From Bacillus swezeyi (GTDB lineage Bacteria > Bacillota > Bacilli > Bacillales > Bacillaceae): 64,000 nt of DNA. This document shows positions 38,026 through 47,230 of the stretch, piece after piece. Within the stretch, counting starts at the first letter, position 1; each line of letters opens with the position of its first letter. Location of the stretch: positions 1 through 64,000 of the forward strand of contig NZ_MRBK01000015.1 in the NCBI RefSeq assembly GCF_001969815.1. Direction: 5' to 3'. The position numbers and the translations under genes are program-made. Under the pieces are notes generated by a model. That model was given only the letters and a program-made list of their open reading frames with translations, was not told the origin of the DNA and made no database searches.

Positions 38026-39210
38026 ATGAATGAGCAATCATCTAAGAACTCAAGTATACTTAAACAGCCAAAAGCAGTGTGGGCCGTAGCATTTGCTTGT
38101 GTCATCTCTTTTATGGGAATAGGGCTGGTCGATCCGATCCTGCCGGCGATTGCTCAACAGCTTCATGCTTCCCCCAGCCAAGTTTCACTTCTGTTTACAA
38201 GCTATCTGCTTGTGACAGGCTTTGCGATGCTTTTGTCAGGCGCCATCTCAAGCCGGATTGGAGCAAAGCGGACATTAATATGCGGTCTTATTTTAATTAT
38301 TATTTTTGCGGGGCTGGGCGGATTTTCACATTCCATCTCCCAGCTTGTCGGCTTTCGGGGCGGCTGGGGGCTCGGCAACGCCTTGTTTATCTCAACAGCT
38401 CTTGCTGTTATTGTAAGTGTTGCATCAGGCGGAAGCGCAAAAGCGATTATTTTATATGAGGCGGCGCTGGGATTGGGGATTTCAGTCGGTCCCCTTGCAG
38501 GCGGAGAGCTTGGAACCATATCATGGAGAGCGCCGTTTTTCGGAGTATCTGTTTTAATGGCGGTTGCTCTGCTTGCGATTTCCGTTCTTTTGCCGCGGGT
38601 TGCGAAACCGCAAAAGAAAATTTCCGTCAGCGCTCCGATAAAGGCGCTGCGTTATAAAGGATTATTCACACTGTCTGCGTCCGCTTTTTTGTACAACTTT
38701 GGCTTTTTCACTTTGCTTGCTTATTCGCCATTTGTTCTTGATTTAAATGAAAGAGGCCTCGGCTATGTCTTTTTCGGCTGGGGACTGTTTCTTGCAGTCA
38801 CATCCGTTTTCACCGCTCCGGCTGTACAGCGCGTCTTTGGAACCGTCCGTTCTCTTATTCTGCTGTTTATGTTGTTCGCAGCTGATTTGTTAGCGCTCGG
38901 CATTTGGATGGAGCATATGGCTTTTGTTATCGTGTTGATTATCATAGCAGGCGGTATTTTAGGAATGATCAATACGATTTTGACAACCGCGGTGATGGAA
39001 GCAGCACCTGTCGAACGATCAGTCGCTTCATCGGCCTATAGCTCAATCCGGTTTATCGGCGGCGCGATTGCACCATGGATTGCCGGTGTGTTGGCCGATC
39101 ATTTCAATCCGAATATCCCTTATTTCGCCGGGTGTGTAGCGGTGCTTGCCGGCATGGCTGTTATTATAGGCGGCCGCCGTCATTTGGCTGGCATCAAAGT
39201 CGGGCATTAA
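38026..39210 (+). CDS. yfmO: MFS multidrug-type efflux transporter YfmO
   Basis: 394 residues with 12 predicted helices. The first loop carries the MFS signature (SGAISSRIGAKRTLICG) and helix 5 has the exporter motif C-like ALGLGISVGPLAGGELG, indicating a drug:H+ antiporter. GGAAGGAAGG precedes the ATG by about 12 bp. It follows the MerR regulator gene yfmP, with a hairpin between them. Substrates are not known. Confidence 0.9.
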   Translation: MNEQSSKNSSILKQPKAVWAVAFACVISFMGIGLVDPILPAIAQQLHASPSQVSLLFTSYLLVTGFAMLLSGAISSRIGAKRTLICGLILIIIFAGLGGFSHSISQLVGFRGGWGLGNALFISTALAVIVSVASGGSAKAIILYEAALGLGISVGPLAGGELGTISWRAPFFGVSVLMAVALLAISVLLPRVAKPQKKISVSAPIKALRYKGLFTLSASAFLYNFGFFTLLAYSPFVLDLNERGLGYVFFGWGLFLAVTSVFTAPAVQRVFGTVRSLILLFMLFAADLLALGIWMEHMAFVIVLIIIAGGILGMINTILTTAVMEAAPVERSVASSAYSSIRFIGGAIAPWIAGVLADHFNPNIPYFAGCVAVLAGMAVIIGGRRHLAGIKVGH

Positions 39211-39211
39211 A

Positions 39212-39253
39212 TAAAAAAACTTGTTTCCCTGCAAAGGAAACAAGTTTTTTTAT
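39212..39253. terminator. Bidirectional terminator between yfmO and yfmM
   Basis: AAAAACTTGTTTCC pairs with GGAAACAAGTTTTT, flanked by A and T runs, between convergent genes. Confidence 0.9.
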
Positions 39254-40809
39254 TATAAGACCTTCGTCGTCCATGATTCACAGTTCCATGTATCTGTTGC
39301 GATCTCCATATAAAACTCCGGTTCGTGAGAGATGAGGAGGATTGAGCCTTTGTATTCTTTCAGGGCTCTTTTTAACTCTTCCTTAGCTTCAACATCCAGG
39401 TGATTTGTCGGCTCATCGAGCACGAGCAGGTTTGTTTCAGAATTAATGAGCTTGCACAGTCTGACTTTCGCTTTTTCCCCTCCGCTTAAAACGGAAACCC
39501 TGCTTTCAATATGCTTTGTCGTCAGTCCGCATTTTGCAAGGGCTGCGCGGATTTCGTACTGAGTAAAGGACGGAAAGTCGTTCCACACTTCTTCAATACA
39601 TGTGTTGCTGTTGGCTTCTTTAGCTTCCTGTTCAAAATAGCCTATATGAAGGTATTCCCCCCGTTCGACTTCTCCTGACAGCGGTGAAATTTCGCCGAGC
39701 AGGCTTTTCAGCAATGTCGTTTTTCCGATGCCGTTTGCCCCGTGCAAGGCGATTTTTTGCCCGCGTTCCATCCTCAGGTTTAACGGACGGGAAAGCGGTT
39801 CGTCATAGCCAATGACGAGATCTTTTGTTTCAAAAATCAGCTTTCCTGATGTTCTCGCCTGCTTAAAGTGAAATTCCGGCTTCGGTTTTTCAGAAGGGAG
39901 CTCGATCATATCCATTTTATCAAGTTTTTTCTGCCTGGACATCGCCATATTGCGCGTACTGACCCGCGCTTTATTGCGGGCCACGAAATCTTTAAGCTCG
40001 GAAATTTCCTGTTGCTGCTTTTTATAGGCCGCCTCAAGCTGCTGCTTTTTGGCCTCATACACTTCGCGGAATTGATTGTAATCACCGACATAGCGGGTCA
40101 GCTCCTGATTTTCTACATGGTAGATCAGATTGATAACACTATTGAGGAACGGAATGTCGTGTGATATCAGAATAAACGCGTTTTCATATTCCTGCAGATA
40201 GCGCTTGAGCCATTCGATATGCTGTTCATCCAAGTAGTTTGTCGGCTCGTCAAGCAGAAGGATGTCGGGCTTTTCCAGCAGCAGTTTGGCTAGCAGCACC
40301 TTTGTCCGCTGGCCGCCGCTTAAATCTGTGACATCCCGATCAAGTCCGAGGTCATGAAGCCCGAGCCCGCGGGCGATTTCTTCAACCTTTGCATCAATCG
40401 CATAAAAATCATTGTTGGTCAGAGCGTCCTGGATCGTCCCGACTTCTTCAAGAAGCTTTTCAAGCTCTTCAGGATCGGCCTCACCCATTTTGGCGTAGAT
40501 CGCATTCATTTCTTCTTCCATCGCAAATAAATAATGAAAGGCATTTCTCAGTACATCGCGGATCGATTGTCCGCGTTCCAGCACTGTATGCTGGTCAAGG
40601 TAGCCGACCCGGATTTTTTTTGACCATTCCACTTTGCCCTCATCAGGTTCAAGTTTTCCTGTAATGATATTCATGAAGGTTGATTTTCCTTCGCCATTCG
40701 CTCCGATGAGACCGACATGCTCGCCTTTTAGCAGGCGAAAGGAGATATCATGAAAGATCGCCCGGTCGCCAAAACCGTGGCTTAGCTTTGTTACCGATAA
40801 TAAACTCAT
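39253..40809 (-). CDS. yfmM: ABC-F ATPase YfmM
   Basis: 518 residues, exactly the length of B. subtilis YfmM, with two ABC domains and no membrane segment. Walker A motifs GANGEGKST and GANGIGKTT, signature motifs LSGGQRTK and LSGGEKAK. The interdomain linker (EAKKQQLEAAYKKQQQEISE) is a charged coiled coil that in ABC-F proteins reaches into the ribosome. It probably acts in translation; no antibiotic resistance should be assumed. ATG 40809 follows AGAGGTG; the frame extends to 40842 without a better start. Confidence 0.92.
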   Translation of the reverse strand: MSLLSVTKLSHGFGDRAIFHDISFRLLKGEHVGLIGANGEGKSTFMNIITGKLEPDEGKVEWSKKIRVGYLDQHTVLERGQSIRDVLRNAFHYLFAMEEEMNAIYAKMGEADPEELEKLLEEVGTIQDALTNNDFYAIDAKVEEIARGLGLHDLGLDRDVTDLSGGQRTKVLLAKLLLEKPDILLLDEPTNYLDEQHIEWLKRYLQEYENAFILISHDIPFLNSVINLIYHVENQELTRYVGDYNQFREVYEAKKQQLEAAYKKQQQEISELKDFVARNKARVSTRNMAMSRQKKLDKMDMIELPSEKPKPEFHFKQARTSGKLIFETKDLVIGYDEPLSRPLNLRMERGQKIALHGANGIGKTTLLKSLLGEISPLSGEVERGEYLHIGYFEQEAKEANSNTCIEEVWNDFPSFTQYEIRAALAKCGLTTKHIESRVSVLSGGEKAKVRLCKLINSETNLLVLDEPTNHLDVEAKEELKRALKEYKGSILLISHEPEFYMEIATDTWNCESWTTKVL

Positions 40810-40959
40810 GTTTTGCACCTCTAATGTATAGTAAAAAACCATTTCTGTATCCTATAAGATTATATCGAACTTCTCGGGAACAATAAAAGAAAAATTGCGC
40901 TGCAGCTTCTGTTTTGAGATACTAGGTGCAGAACCAACCTGAGTATAAAGGAGAAAAAC

Positions 40960-42090
40960 ATGACAGAAAGATGGCCATTTTTAGATAAAGCAAAACCGTT
41001 TATTAAAGAAAATTGGGAGGCGGCAGGCTTTCTCGCACCGACGAACGTTCAAAAAAGCACGGCTGAAATGATTTTGGAAGGGCGTGACGTGATCGCCGAG
41101 TCGCCGACGGGAACGGGAAAAACGCTCGCTTACGTCCTGCCGCTCCTGGAAAAAATAAAAGCGGATGAAAAAAACATCCAGGCTGTGATCCTCGCTCCTT
41201 CCCGGGAGCTTGTCATGCAGATTTTTGATGTGATCACAGAGTGGAAAAAAGGCTCAGATATCAGAGCCGCATCTTTCATCGGAGGAGCAAACATTAAAAA
41301 GCAGCAGGAAAAGCTGAAAAAACATCCGCACATCATTGCGGGCACACCGGGACGATTGAATGAGCTTATCAAAATGAAGAAGCTGAAAATGCATGAAGTA
41401 AAAACGATTGTCCTTGATGAAACAGATCACCTGCTTACCCCGGAGCACCGCGGCACGATAGGAAACATCATCAAGTCGACGCTTCGCGACCGGCAGCTTC
41501 TCTGTTTTTCCGCAACTTTAAAAAATGATACCGAGCGCGAGCTCCGTGAGATGACGAAAGAGGCCGAGCTTTTCCGGATTAAAAGAACAAGTGAAGAATC
41601 CGCTAAAGTCAAACATCAATATCTCGTCTGCGACCAGCGGGATAAAGTCAAAATTCTGCAAAAATTTTCAAGGCTGGCAGGCATGCAGGCGCTGATCTTC
41701 GTGAAAGATATCGGCAATTTAAGCGTATATGCGGAAAAGCTCAAGTTTCATCATGTGGATGTCGGCGTCCTTCACAGCGAGGCGAAAAAAATCGAGCGGG
41801 CCAAGATCTTGCAGGCGTTTGAGGCAGGGGAGTTTACATTGCTTTTGGCGACTGACATCGCGGCGCGCGGGATCGATATTCAAGATCTCCCATATGTCAT
41901 TCACGCCGATTTGCCAAATGAAGAAGGCTATATCCACCGTTCAGGCAGAACGGGAAGGGCCGGAAATGAAGGAACAGTGATCAGTCTGGTCAACCGTATG
42001 GAAGAGGAAAGGCTGAAAAAACTTGCGAAGAAGCTGGGGGTTCATCTTCAGCAGATCGTCTATGAAAGAGGACGAATCATTGAAAAATAG
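40960..42090 (+). CDS. yfmL: DEAD-box-type RNA helicase YfmL
   Basis: 376 residues, the size of B. subtilis YfmL. Walker A is SPTGTGKT; the DEAD motif is the variant DETD in IVLDETDHLL; motif VI is YIHRSGRTGRAG; SAT is present (FSATLKND). It lacks the long C-terminal extensions of DeaD/CshA. B. subtilis YfmL is linked to ribosome assembly and growth in the cold. AAAGGAG precedes the ATG. It is divergent from yfmM. Confidence 0.92.
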   Translation: MTERWPFLDKAKPFIKENWEAAGFLAPTNVQKSTAEMILEGRDVIAESPTGTGKTLAYVLPLLEKIKADEKNIQAVILAPSRELVMQIFDVITEWKKGSDIRAASFIGGANIKKQQEKLKKHPHIIAGTPGRLNELIKMKKLKMHEVKTIVLDETDHLLTPEHRGTIGNIIKSTLRDRQLLCFSATLKNDTERELREMTKEAELFRIKRTSEESAKVKHQYLVCDQRDKVKILQKFSRLAGMQALIFVKDIGNLSVYAEKLKFHHVDVGVLHSEAKKIERAKILQAFEAGEFTLLLATDIAARGIDIQDLPYVIHADLPNEEGYIHRSGRTGRAGNEGTVISLVNRMEEERLKKLAKKLGVHLQQIVYERGRIIEK

Positions 42091-42118
42091 GAGGAGGCTC
42101 TTTGAGCCTCCTTTTTTA
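42091..42118. terminator. Terminator between yfmL and yfmJ
   Basis: AGGAGGCTC pairs with GAGCCTCCT around TTT, followed by TTTTTATT. It serves convergent genes. Confidence 0.88.
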
Positions 42119-43132
42119 TTCGGGTTCAGATACTTTAATCAGCTGTTTTCCAAGGTTTTTTCCTTTAAACAAGCCTAAAAATGCTTCCGGAATTCGTTCG
42201 AAGCCTTCTGTAATCGTTTCTTCATATTGAATCCGGCCGCTTTTCAGCCATTCGGCAAGCTGTTTGGCGCCTTCCGGAAAACGGTCGCGATAATCATTGA
42301 CGACAAATCCCTTCATCAGTGCGCTCGATTTAATTAAGGCCGTTTGAACGCGCGGTCCCATGTCATCCTTTGCGCTTTCGGCATTATAAGAAGAAATCGC
42401 ACCGCACACCGGAATCCGCGCAAATTTGTTGATGAGCGTGAGCACGGCATCTGAAATGCTGCCCCCGACATTGTCAAAGTAGACGTCGACCCCGTTCGGG
42501 CATGCTTTTTCAAGCGCTAAAGCGATATTTTCAGTCGTTTTATAATTGATCGTTTCATCAAACCCGAGCTGTTCTTTCAAATACGCGGTCTTTTCATCAG
42601 AACCGGCGATTCCGACGACCCTTGCCCCTTTGATTTTGGCGATTTGTCCGACGGCTGAGCCGACTGCCCCCGCGGCCCCAGAGACAACAACCGTTTCTCC
42701 GGCTTTTGGGCGGCCGATATCAAGAAGACCGAAATAAGCCGTCAAGCCGGTCATGCCGAGAATTCCGAGATAGGCAGTGACAGGGGCGAGTGAAGGATCA
42801 ATTTTTTGCAGATTTGTTTCAGGAACCGCAGAATACTCCTGCCAGCCCAAGTTTCCTACAACGATATCTCCTTTTTGAAGCTTGTCCCCTTTTGATGAGA
42901 TGATTTCGCCGATGACTCCGCCGGTGATGACCTCATCAAGGGGAAAAGGTTCAACATACGATTTCGCATCCTGCATTCTGCCCCTCATGTAAGGATCTAC
43001 AGAGACATAAAGCGTTTTGACAAGCACTTCTCCGTCTTTTGCTTCCGGAATTTCTGTTTCTTTTATGCGGAAATCTTCCATGACAGGAATGCCTTGCGGC
43101 CGTCTTGCAAGTTCAATTTGTTTTTGCAGCAT
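42116..43132 (-). CDS. yfmJ: NADP-dependent oxidoreductase YfmJ (MDR family, CurA-like)
   Basis: 338 residues, zinc-free medium-chain dehydrogenase/reductase. The nucleotide-binding fold has SGAAGAVGSAVGQIAKIKGA, and YFDNVGGSISDAVL is typical of the leukotriene B4 12-hydroxydehydrogenase / prostaglandin reductase / curcumin reductase group that reduces alpha,beta-unsaturated carbonyls. The zinc ligands of classical alcohol dehydrogenases are missing, as expected. ATG 43132 follows AAAGGAGGAG. Confidence 0.9.
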   Translation of the reverse strand: MLQKQIELARRPQGIPVMEDFRIKETEIPEAKDGEVLVKTLYVSVDPYMRGRMQDAKSYVEPFPLDEVITGGVIGEIISSKGDKLQKGDIVVGNLGWQEYSAVPETNLQKIDPSLAPVTAYLGILGMTGLTAYFGLLDIGRPKAGETVVVSGAAGAVGSAVGQIAKIKGARVVGIAGSDEKTAYLKEQLGFDETINYKTTENIALALEKACPNGVDVYFDNVGGSISDAVLTLINKFARIPVCGAISSYNAESAKDDMGPRVQTALIKSSALMKGFVVNDYRDRFPEGAKQLAEWLKSGRIQYEETITEGFERIPEAFLGLFKGKNLGKQLIKVSEPE

Positions 43133-43197
43133 AATGACTCCTCCTTTTATCCATAACCTTATCATTTAAAATAGAAACTTTGCAAAACATGAGCCGG

Positions 43198-43569
43198 TTA
43201 ATGAAAGGTCTTCTGGAGAACTGAATCCGGAAGAAAAAGATGATAAACATCGGCATTTCTTTCGTTTAAGAGATATTGATTGGCATTTTCCCTGGAGTCT
43301 TTGATCATGTCTTTTGTAATGAAAGGAAGCAGTGAAAAAAGATACGAGGCCAGGATGTCCTCTGTGTTGCTTGCCGTTCTCTTCTCCGGATCACCGATAT
43401 TCATGATGATCGAAAAGACATAATCAATATTGATGCCGAACTGCCGGGCCGCAAAGGATTCAAGAAGATGCGTATCGACTTCTTGATGACCTTTCCTTGA
43501 CAAAATTTGTTTAGTTAAATCACAAATGATCCATGCGTTGTATTGTTGTTCTGGTGAAAAATAATTCAA
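43198..43569 (-). CDS. yfmB: Uncharacterised protein YfmB
   Basis: 123 residues, soluble and mainly helical (NYFSPEQQYNAWIICDLTKQ, then FGINIDYVFSIIMNIGDPEK). The sequence and its position next to yflT agree with B. subtilis YfmB, of unknown function. TTG 43569 is the start, with GAGGTGATT 5-13 bp upstream. No catalytic motif or signal peptide is visible. Confidence 0.75.
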   Translation of the reverse strand: MNYFSPEQQYNAWIICDLTKQILSRKGHQEVDTHLLESFAARQFGINIDYVFSIIMNIGDPEKRTASNTEDILASYLFSLLPFITKDMIKDSRENANQYLLNERNADVYHLFLPDSVLQKTFH

Positions 43570-43700
43570 GCTAAAATCACCTCATTTCAGCCTTGTCTTT
43601 TTTAAATGTACCTGAAACGGCAGACCTCTTAAACAAAATGTCTGAATATTTATAACGATTGTAATATTGAAATAAAAATGTCATGAGAGCACATTGATTT

Positions 43701-43727
43701 GTTTCAGCTTCCCAGACCGAGGGGTAT
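43701..43727 (+). promoter_or_regulatory. Sigma-B promoter of yflT
   Basis: GTTTCA (43701-43706), a 15-bp spacer and GGGTAT (43722-43727) fit the general-stress consensus GTTTAA-N13-15-GGGTAT with one mismatch. It is 38 bp before the yflT start. Confidence 0.85.
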
Positions 43728-43765
43728 TTCATAAATACAGCATTCAAAAAGAGGAGGAGATTCAC

Positions 43766-44113
43766 ATGAAACCGGTAGTAAGAGAATACACAAATGATGA
43801 GAAGCTCTTGAAGGATGTTGAAGAGCTCAAGAGTATTGGCGTCGCGAGAGAAGATCTTTATGTTCTTTCACATGATGATGACAGAACGGAACGGATCGCG
43901 GATAACGCGGAGGCCAATACGATTGGAGCGGAGGAGACAGGCCTCAAACATGCAGTCGGCAATATCTTTCATAAAAAAGGAGACGAACTCCGCAATAAAA
44001 TTCATGAGATCGGCTTTTCAAAACAGGAAGCGGATCAGTTCGAAGAGCGGCTTGATGAAGGGAAAGTGCTCCTGTTTGTAACCGATCATGATAAAGTGAA
44101 ATCCTGGGTGTAA
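43766..44113 (+). CDS. yflT: General stress protein YflT (GSP17M domain)
   Basis: 115 residues. The opening KPVVREYTNDEKLLKDVEEL and REDLYVLSHDDDRT belong to the heat-induced stress protein (GSP17M/YflT) domain, a small alpha/beta fold of unknown activity. GAGGAGGAG lies before the ATG. The sigma-B promoter directly upstream indicates induction by general stress. It is flanked downstream by a strong terminator, so it is monocistronic. Confidence 0.92.
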   Translation: MKPVVREYTNDEKLLKDVEELKSIGVAREDLYVLSHDDDRTERIADNAEANTIGAEETGLKHAVGNIFHKKGDELRNKIHEIGFSKQEADQFEERLDEGKVLLFVTDHDKVKSWV

Positions 44114-44116
44114 AAC

Positions 44117-44147
44117 AGACTGCCGACTTAGTCGGCAGTTTTTTTAG
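44117..44147 (+). terminator. Terminator of yflT
   Basis: ACTGCCGAC pairs with GTCGGCAGT around TTA, then TTTTTT. Confidence 0.92.
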
Positions 44148-44222
44148 TAAAATAAAATTTGAATGGCATATATAAAGGAGTAGAATAATAAATGAAAACG
44201 ATATGAATAGGAGGAGAAACTA

Positions 44223-45659
44223 GTGGCTACAGAAAAAAACACAGACCAAAAACCAGCACTTCAAATCCTTCCTCTTGCAGTCACGATTTTAGTCGGAGCG
44301 GTTATTTGGTTTATTCCGCAGCCTGCCGGTTTAGATCAGAAAGCATGGCACTTATTCGCAATTTTTGTAGCAACGATTATCGGCTTTATATCTAAACCGT
44401 TGCCGATGGGGGCAATCGCGATATTCGCATTGGCTGTGACGGCCCTTACCGGAACCTTGTCAATCGAAGAGACGCTGAGCGGATTTGGAAACAAGACGAT
44501 TTGGCTGATCGTCATTGCTTTCTTTATTTCACGGGGGTTCATTAAAACAGGATTAGGCGCGAGAATCGCCTATTTATTTGTGAGGATGTTCGGCAAAAAA
44601 ACGCTCGGACTTTCATATTCGCTGCTTGTCAGCGATTTGATTTTGTCGCCGGCGATACCAAGCAATACAGCAAGAGCTGGCGGGATCATTTTTCCGATTA
44701 TCCGTTCGTTATCTGAGACCTTTCAATCGACACCTAAAGATGGAACTGAACGCCGCATCGGAGCGTTTTTGCTGAAAGTCGGCTTTCAGGGTAATTTGAT
44801 TACCTCAGCGATGTTTTTAACAGCGATGGCTGCAAACCCGTTGATCGCAAAGCTTGCCCATGATGTGGCCGGCGTTAATCTGACATGGACAAGCTGGGCG
44901 GTAGCGGCAATCGTTCCTGGACTTGTCAGCTTGATCATAACGCCGCTTGTCATTTACAAGCTGTATCCGCCCGAAGTTAAGGAAACACCTGATGCCGCGG
45001 CGATTGCGACAGAAAAGCTGAAGGAAATGGGTCCGTTCAAAAAATCAGAGCTCTCCATGGTCGCGGTCTTTCTGCTCGTCCTTTTTTTATGGGTCTTTGG
45101 CGGAAACCTAAAAATCGACGCGACGACAACGGCCTTGATCGGTTTAGCTGTTTTGCTTTTGACCCAGGTTTTGACATGGGAAGATATTAAGAAAGAGCAA
45201 GGCGCGTGGGATACGCTGACATGGTTTGCGGCGCTCGTCATGTTGGCGAGCTTCTTGAATGAGCTTGGAATGGTCGGCTGGTTCAGTGATGCGATGAAGT
45301 CGTATGTCTCCGGGTTCTCCTGGATCAGCGCATTTCTTATTTTAATTGTCGTGTACTTTTATTCACACTATTTCTTTGCGAGTGCAACCGCTCATATCAG
45401 TGCGATGTATTCGGCTTTTCTCGCCGTTATCGTCGCCGCAGGCGCACCGCCGCTGTTAGCGGCTTTAAGCCTCGCATTTTTCAGCAATCTTTTTGCTTCG
45501 ACGACACACTACGGGGCTGGAGCCGCCCCCGTCTTTTTTGGAGCAGGCTATATACCGCAAGGCAAATGGTGGTCGATCGGCTTCATTTTGTCGATTGTTC
45601 ATATTGTGATATGGCTTATTGTCGGTGGATTATGGTGGAAATTGCTGGGTATATGGTAA
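44223..45659 (+). CDS. yflS: Dicarboxylate translocator YflS (DASS family)
   Basis: 478 residues, 12 or so helices, related to plastid 2-oxoglutarate/malate translocators and CitT. Signature elements are SNTARAGGIIFPI in the first half and SATAHISAMYSAF with ASTTHYGAG in the second. GTG 44223 has AGGAGGAG eight to fifteen bp upstream. Its substrate is probably malate, 2-oxoglutarate or a related dicarboxylate. The citS-citT sensor genes that follow yflS in B. subtilis are not here; a VanZ-like gene follows instead. Confidence 0.9.
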   Translation: MATEKNTDQKPALQILPLAVTILVGAVIWFIPQPAGLDQKAWHLFAIFVATIIGFISKPLPMGAIAIFALAVTALTGTLSIEETLSGFGNKTIWLIVIAFFISRGFIKTGLGARIAYLFVRMFGKKTLGLSYSLLVSDLILSPAIPSNTARAGGIIFPIIRSLSETFQSTPKDGTERRIGAFLLKVGFQGNLITSAMFLTAMAANPLIAKLAHDVAGVNLTWTSWAVAAIVPGLVSLIITPLVIYKLYPPEVKETPDAAAIATEKLKEMGPFKKSELSMVAVFLLVLFLWVFGGNLKIDATTTALIGLAVLLLTQVLTWEDIKKEQGAWDTLTWFAALVMLASFLNELGMVGWFSDAMKSYVSGFSWISAFLILIVVYFYSHYFFASATAHISAMYSAFLAVIVAAGAPPLLAALSLAFFSNLFASTTHYGAGAAPVFFGAGYIPQGKWWSIGFILSIVHIVIWLIVGGLWWKLLGIW

Positions 45660-45663
45660 GATA

Positions 45664-45698
45664 AAGGAGGCAGGAGACATCCTGCCTTCTTTTTTTAG
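45664..45698 (+). terminator. Terminator of yflS
   Basis: GGAGGCAGG pairs with CCTGCCTTC around AGACAT, followed by TTTTTTT. Confidence 0.85.
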
Positions 45699-45717
45699 AT
45701 TGAAAGGTGTGGTTTTA

Positions 45718-46305
45718 ATGTTTTGGTCGCTTGATTTAATGGTGCCCGGTTTTATATGTGCTTTTATTTATTTTTTGTATGATATTATGAAAAACCGAAA
45801 AAGAACGAGTTTTTTTAGAAAACTTGTTTTTGCCAGCTTCCTTGTTTACTTATGCGCCGTCTTTCAATTGACGATAGGCGACATTCATTTTCCAGATCAG
45901 GAGTTCGCTTATCTTGATGTTCAGCCCATCCCTTTTTATTTTGTGGGTGATTGGCTCGAGATGTATGAGCAGGCCGGATTAGATTGGTTTTTTTGGAATT
46001 CTGTCAGGCTTACGTTTTATAATGTATTGCTGCTCTTTCCTTTAGGCGTTTATCTTTCATTTCTATGGAGAAAGACTACGCTAAAAAAAGCGGCTGTTCT
46101 TGTGTTTTTGACGAGCTTTCTCATTGAAAGCCTGCAGCTGGTATTATCTGCTTCAGGAATCATCATGGCACGAATGTTTAATGTTGATGACTTAATATTA
46201 AATACTGCCGGCGGCGTGATCGGATTTTGCCTTAGTACATATGTGCTTCATACAATCGGAAAAGGCTTCCGTGTGAAAGGTCTGCATATTTCAGATAAAG
46301 CGTAA
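45718..46305 (+). CDS. VanZ-like membrane protein
   Basis: 195 residues with five or so helices. VanZ-domain features are LDVQPIPFYF, FFWNSVRLTFYNVLLLFPLGVY, and SFLIESLQLVLSASGI followed by FNVDDLILNTAGGVIGF. VanZ proteins are linked to teicoplanin tolerance in some operons, but most have unknown roles in the envelope. GAAAGGTG precedes the ATG. It is convergent with a metallo-hydrolase gene, 7 bp apart, with no clear terminator between them. Confidence 0.85.
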   Translation: MFWSLDLMVPGFICAFIYFLYDIMKNRKRTSFFRKLVFASFLVYLCAVFQLTIGDIHFPDQEFAYLDVQPIPFYFVGDWLEMYEQAGLDWFFWNSVRLTFYNVLLLFPLGVYLSFLWRKTTLKKAAVLVFLTSFLIESLQLVLSASGIIMARMFNVDDLILNTAGGVIGFCLSTYVLHTIGKGFRVKGLHISDKA

Positions 46306-46312
46306 ACGGAGG

Positions 46313-47095
46313 CTAAAACTGAATGCTGAAGTTTTTAAATTCATGGATGCCTGTTCCGTGCCTTGCCAGACCATGTGTCTTTAAATAATGTGCGGCGCTT
46401 TCGGTTTCCTTTAAAATGCCGGGATCAAGACCAAGCTGATGGTGTCCTCCAAAAACTCTCCTTACACCTTTAATGGCGGAGATTTTTTCAAGGGAATGGA
46501 CTAGGTCCAGAGGGTTTGTCGTCGGGTAGAAAGCATAGACTGGCGCTCCGGTATAAAGCAGGTCGCCAGTGAACAAATAGCCTGCCGTCTGATCAAAGAT
46601 GCAGATATGCCCCGGAGAATGTCCTGGTGTATGGTAAATGACCAGCGGTCTTGAATGGCTGCCGATTATGTCGCCGTCTTTAAGAATGCCTGCTGGTTCG
46701 CCTTTGTACGGCGTATAGCTTTCAGGAGAAAATGTATCTGGGACTGGTTTTGTGATATCGCGTGAAACATCGCGGCGTATCTGTTCAATTGGCAGTCCTT
46801 TGATTCCGTCTGTAAGCCATTCCTTCTCAGCTTCATGCACATAAATGAAATCATATTCACCATGGCTTCCGATGTGGTCCCAGTGCACATGGGTTGTCAT
46901 TACCTTGATCGGCAGGCTTGTCAGCCTGTCCGTGATTTTTTTCATACTGGCAATGCCAAGGCCTGTATCGATTAAAAATGCCTCTTCTCTTCCAAGAAGC
47001 AAATAAGAGTGCACATTTTCCCAATGGCCGTATTCACTGATCGCAAACGTATCCCCACCCAAGTCAGTAATGGTAAACCACTTATCATCAATCAT
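46313..47095 (-). CDS. MBL-fold metallo-hydrolase
   Basis: About 260 residues. The zinc motif HxHxDH is in TTHVHWDHIGSHG, followed by the second histidine in YHTPGHSPGH, the aspartate in FTGDLLYTG and a late histidine in GGHHQLG, so both metal sites look complete. The specific substrate is not known; family members hydrolyse thioesters, lactones or phosphodiesters. ATG 47095 has GAGGGGG upstream. It is divergent from a second MBL-fold gene. Confidence 0.85.
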   Translation of the reverse strand: MIDDKWFTITDLGGDTFAISEYGHWENVHSYLLLGREEAFLIDTGLGIASMKKITDRLTSLPIKVMTTHVHWDHIGSHGEYDFIYVHEAEKEWLTDGIKGLPIEQIRRDVSRDITKPVPDTFSPESYTPYKGEPAGILKDGDIIGSHSRPLVIYHTPGHSPGHICIFDQTAGYLFTGDLLYTGAPVYAFYPTTNPLDLVHSLEKISAIKGVRRVFGGHHQLGLDPGILKETESAAHYLKTHGLARHGTGIHEFKNFSIQF

Positions 47096-47230
47096 TTGCT
47101 TCCCCCTCAGGTCACGCATTATTTCAAATGTATCACGCTGCTTCTACTGCCGGCAAATGAAGAAAAAACTCATAAATGTTTGCAAAAAAGCGCACACTAG
47201 TGAATGCAAATGATAAGTAAGTGTGGTGAC

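Noticed and set aside
43577..43765. 62-codon minus-strand frame upstream of yflT
   Set aside because: It covers the sigma-B promoter and the yflT ribosome-binding site, has no family resemblance and no good start signal.
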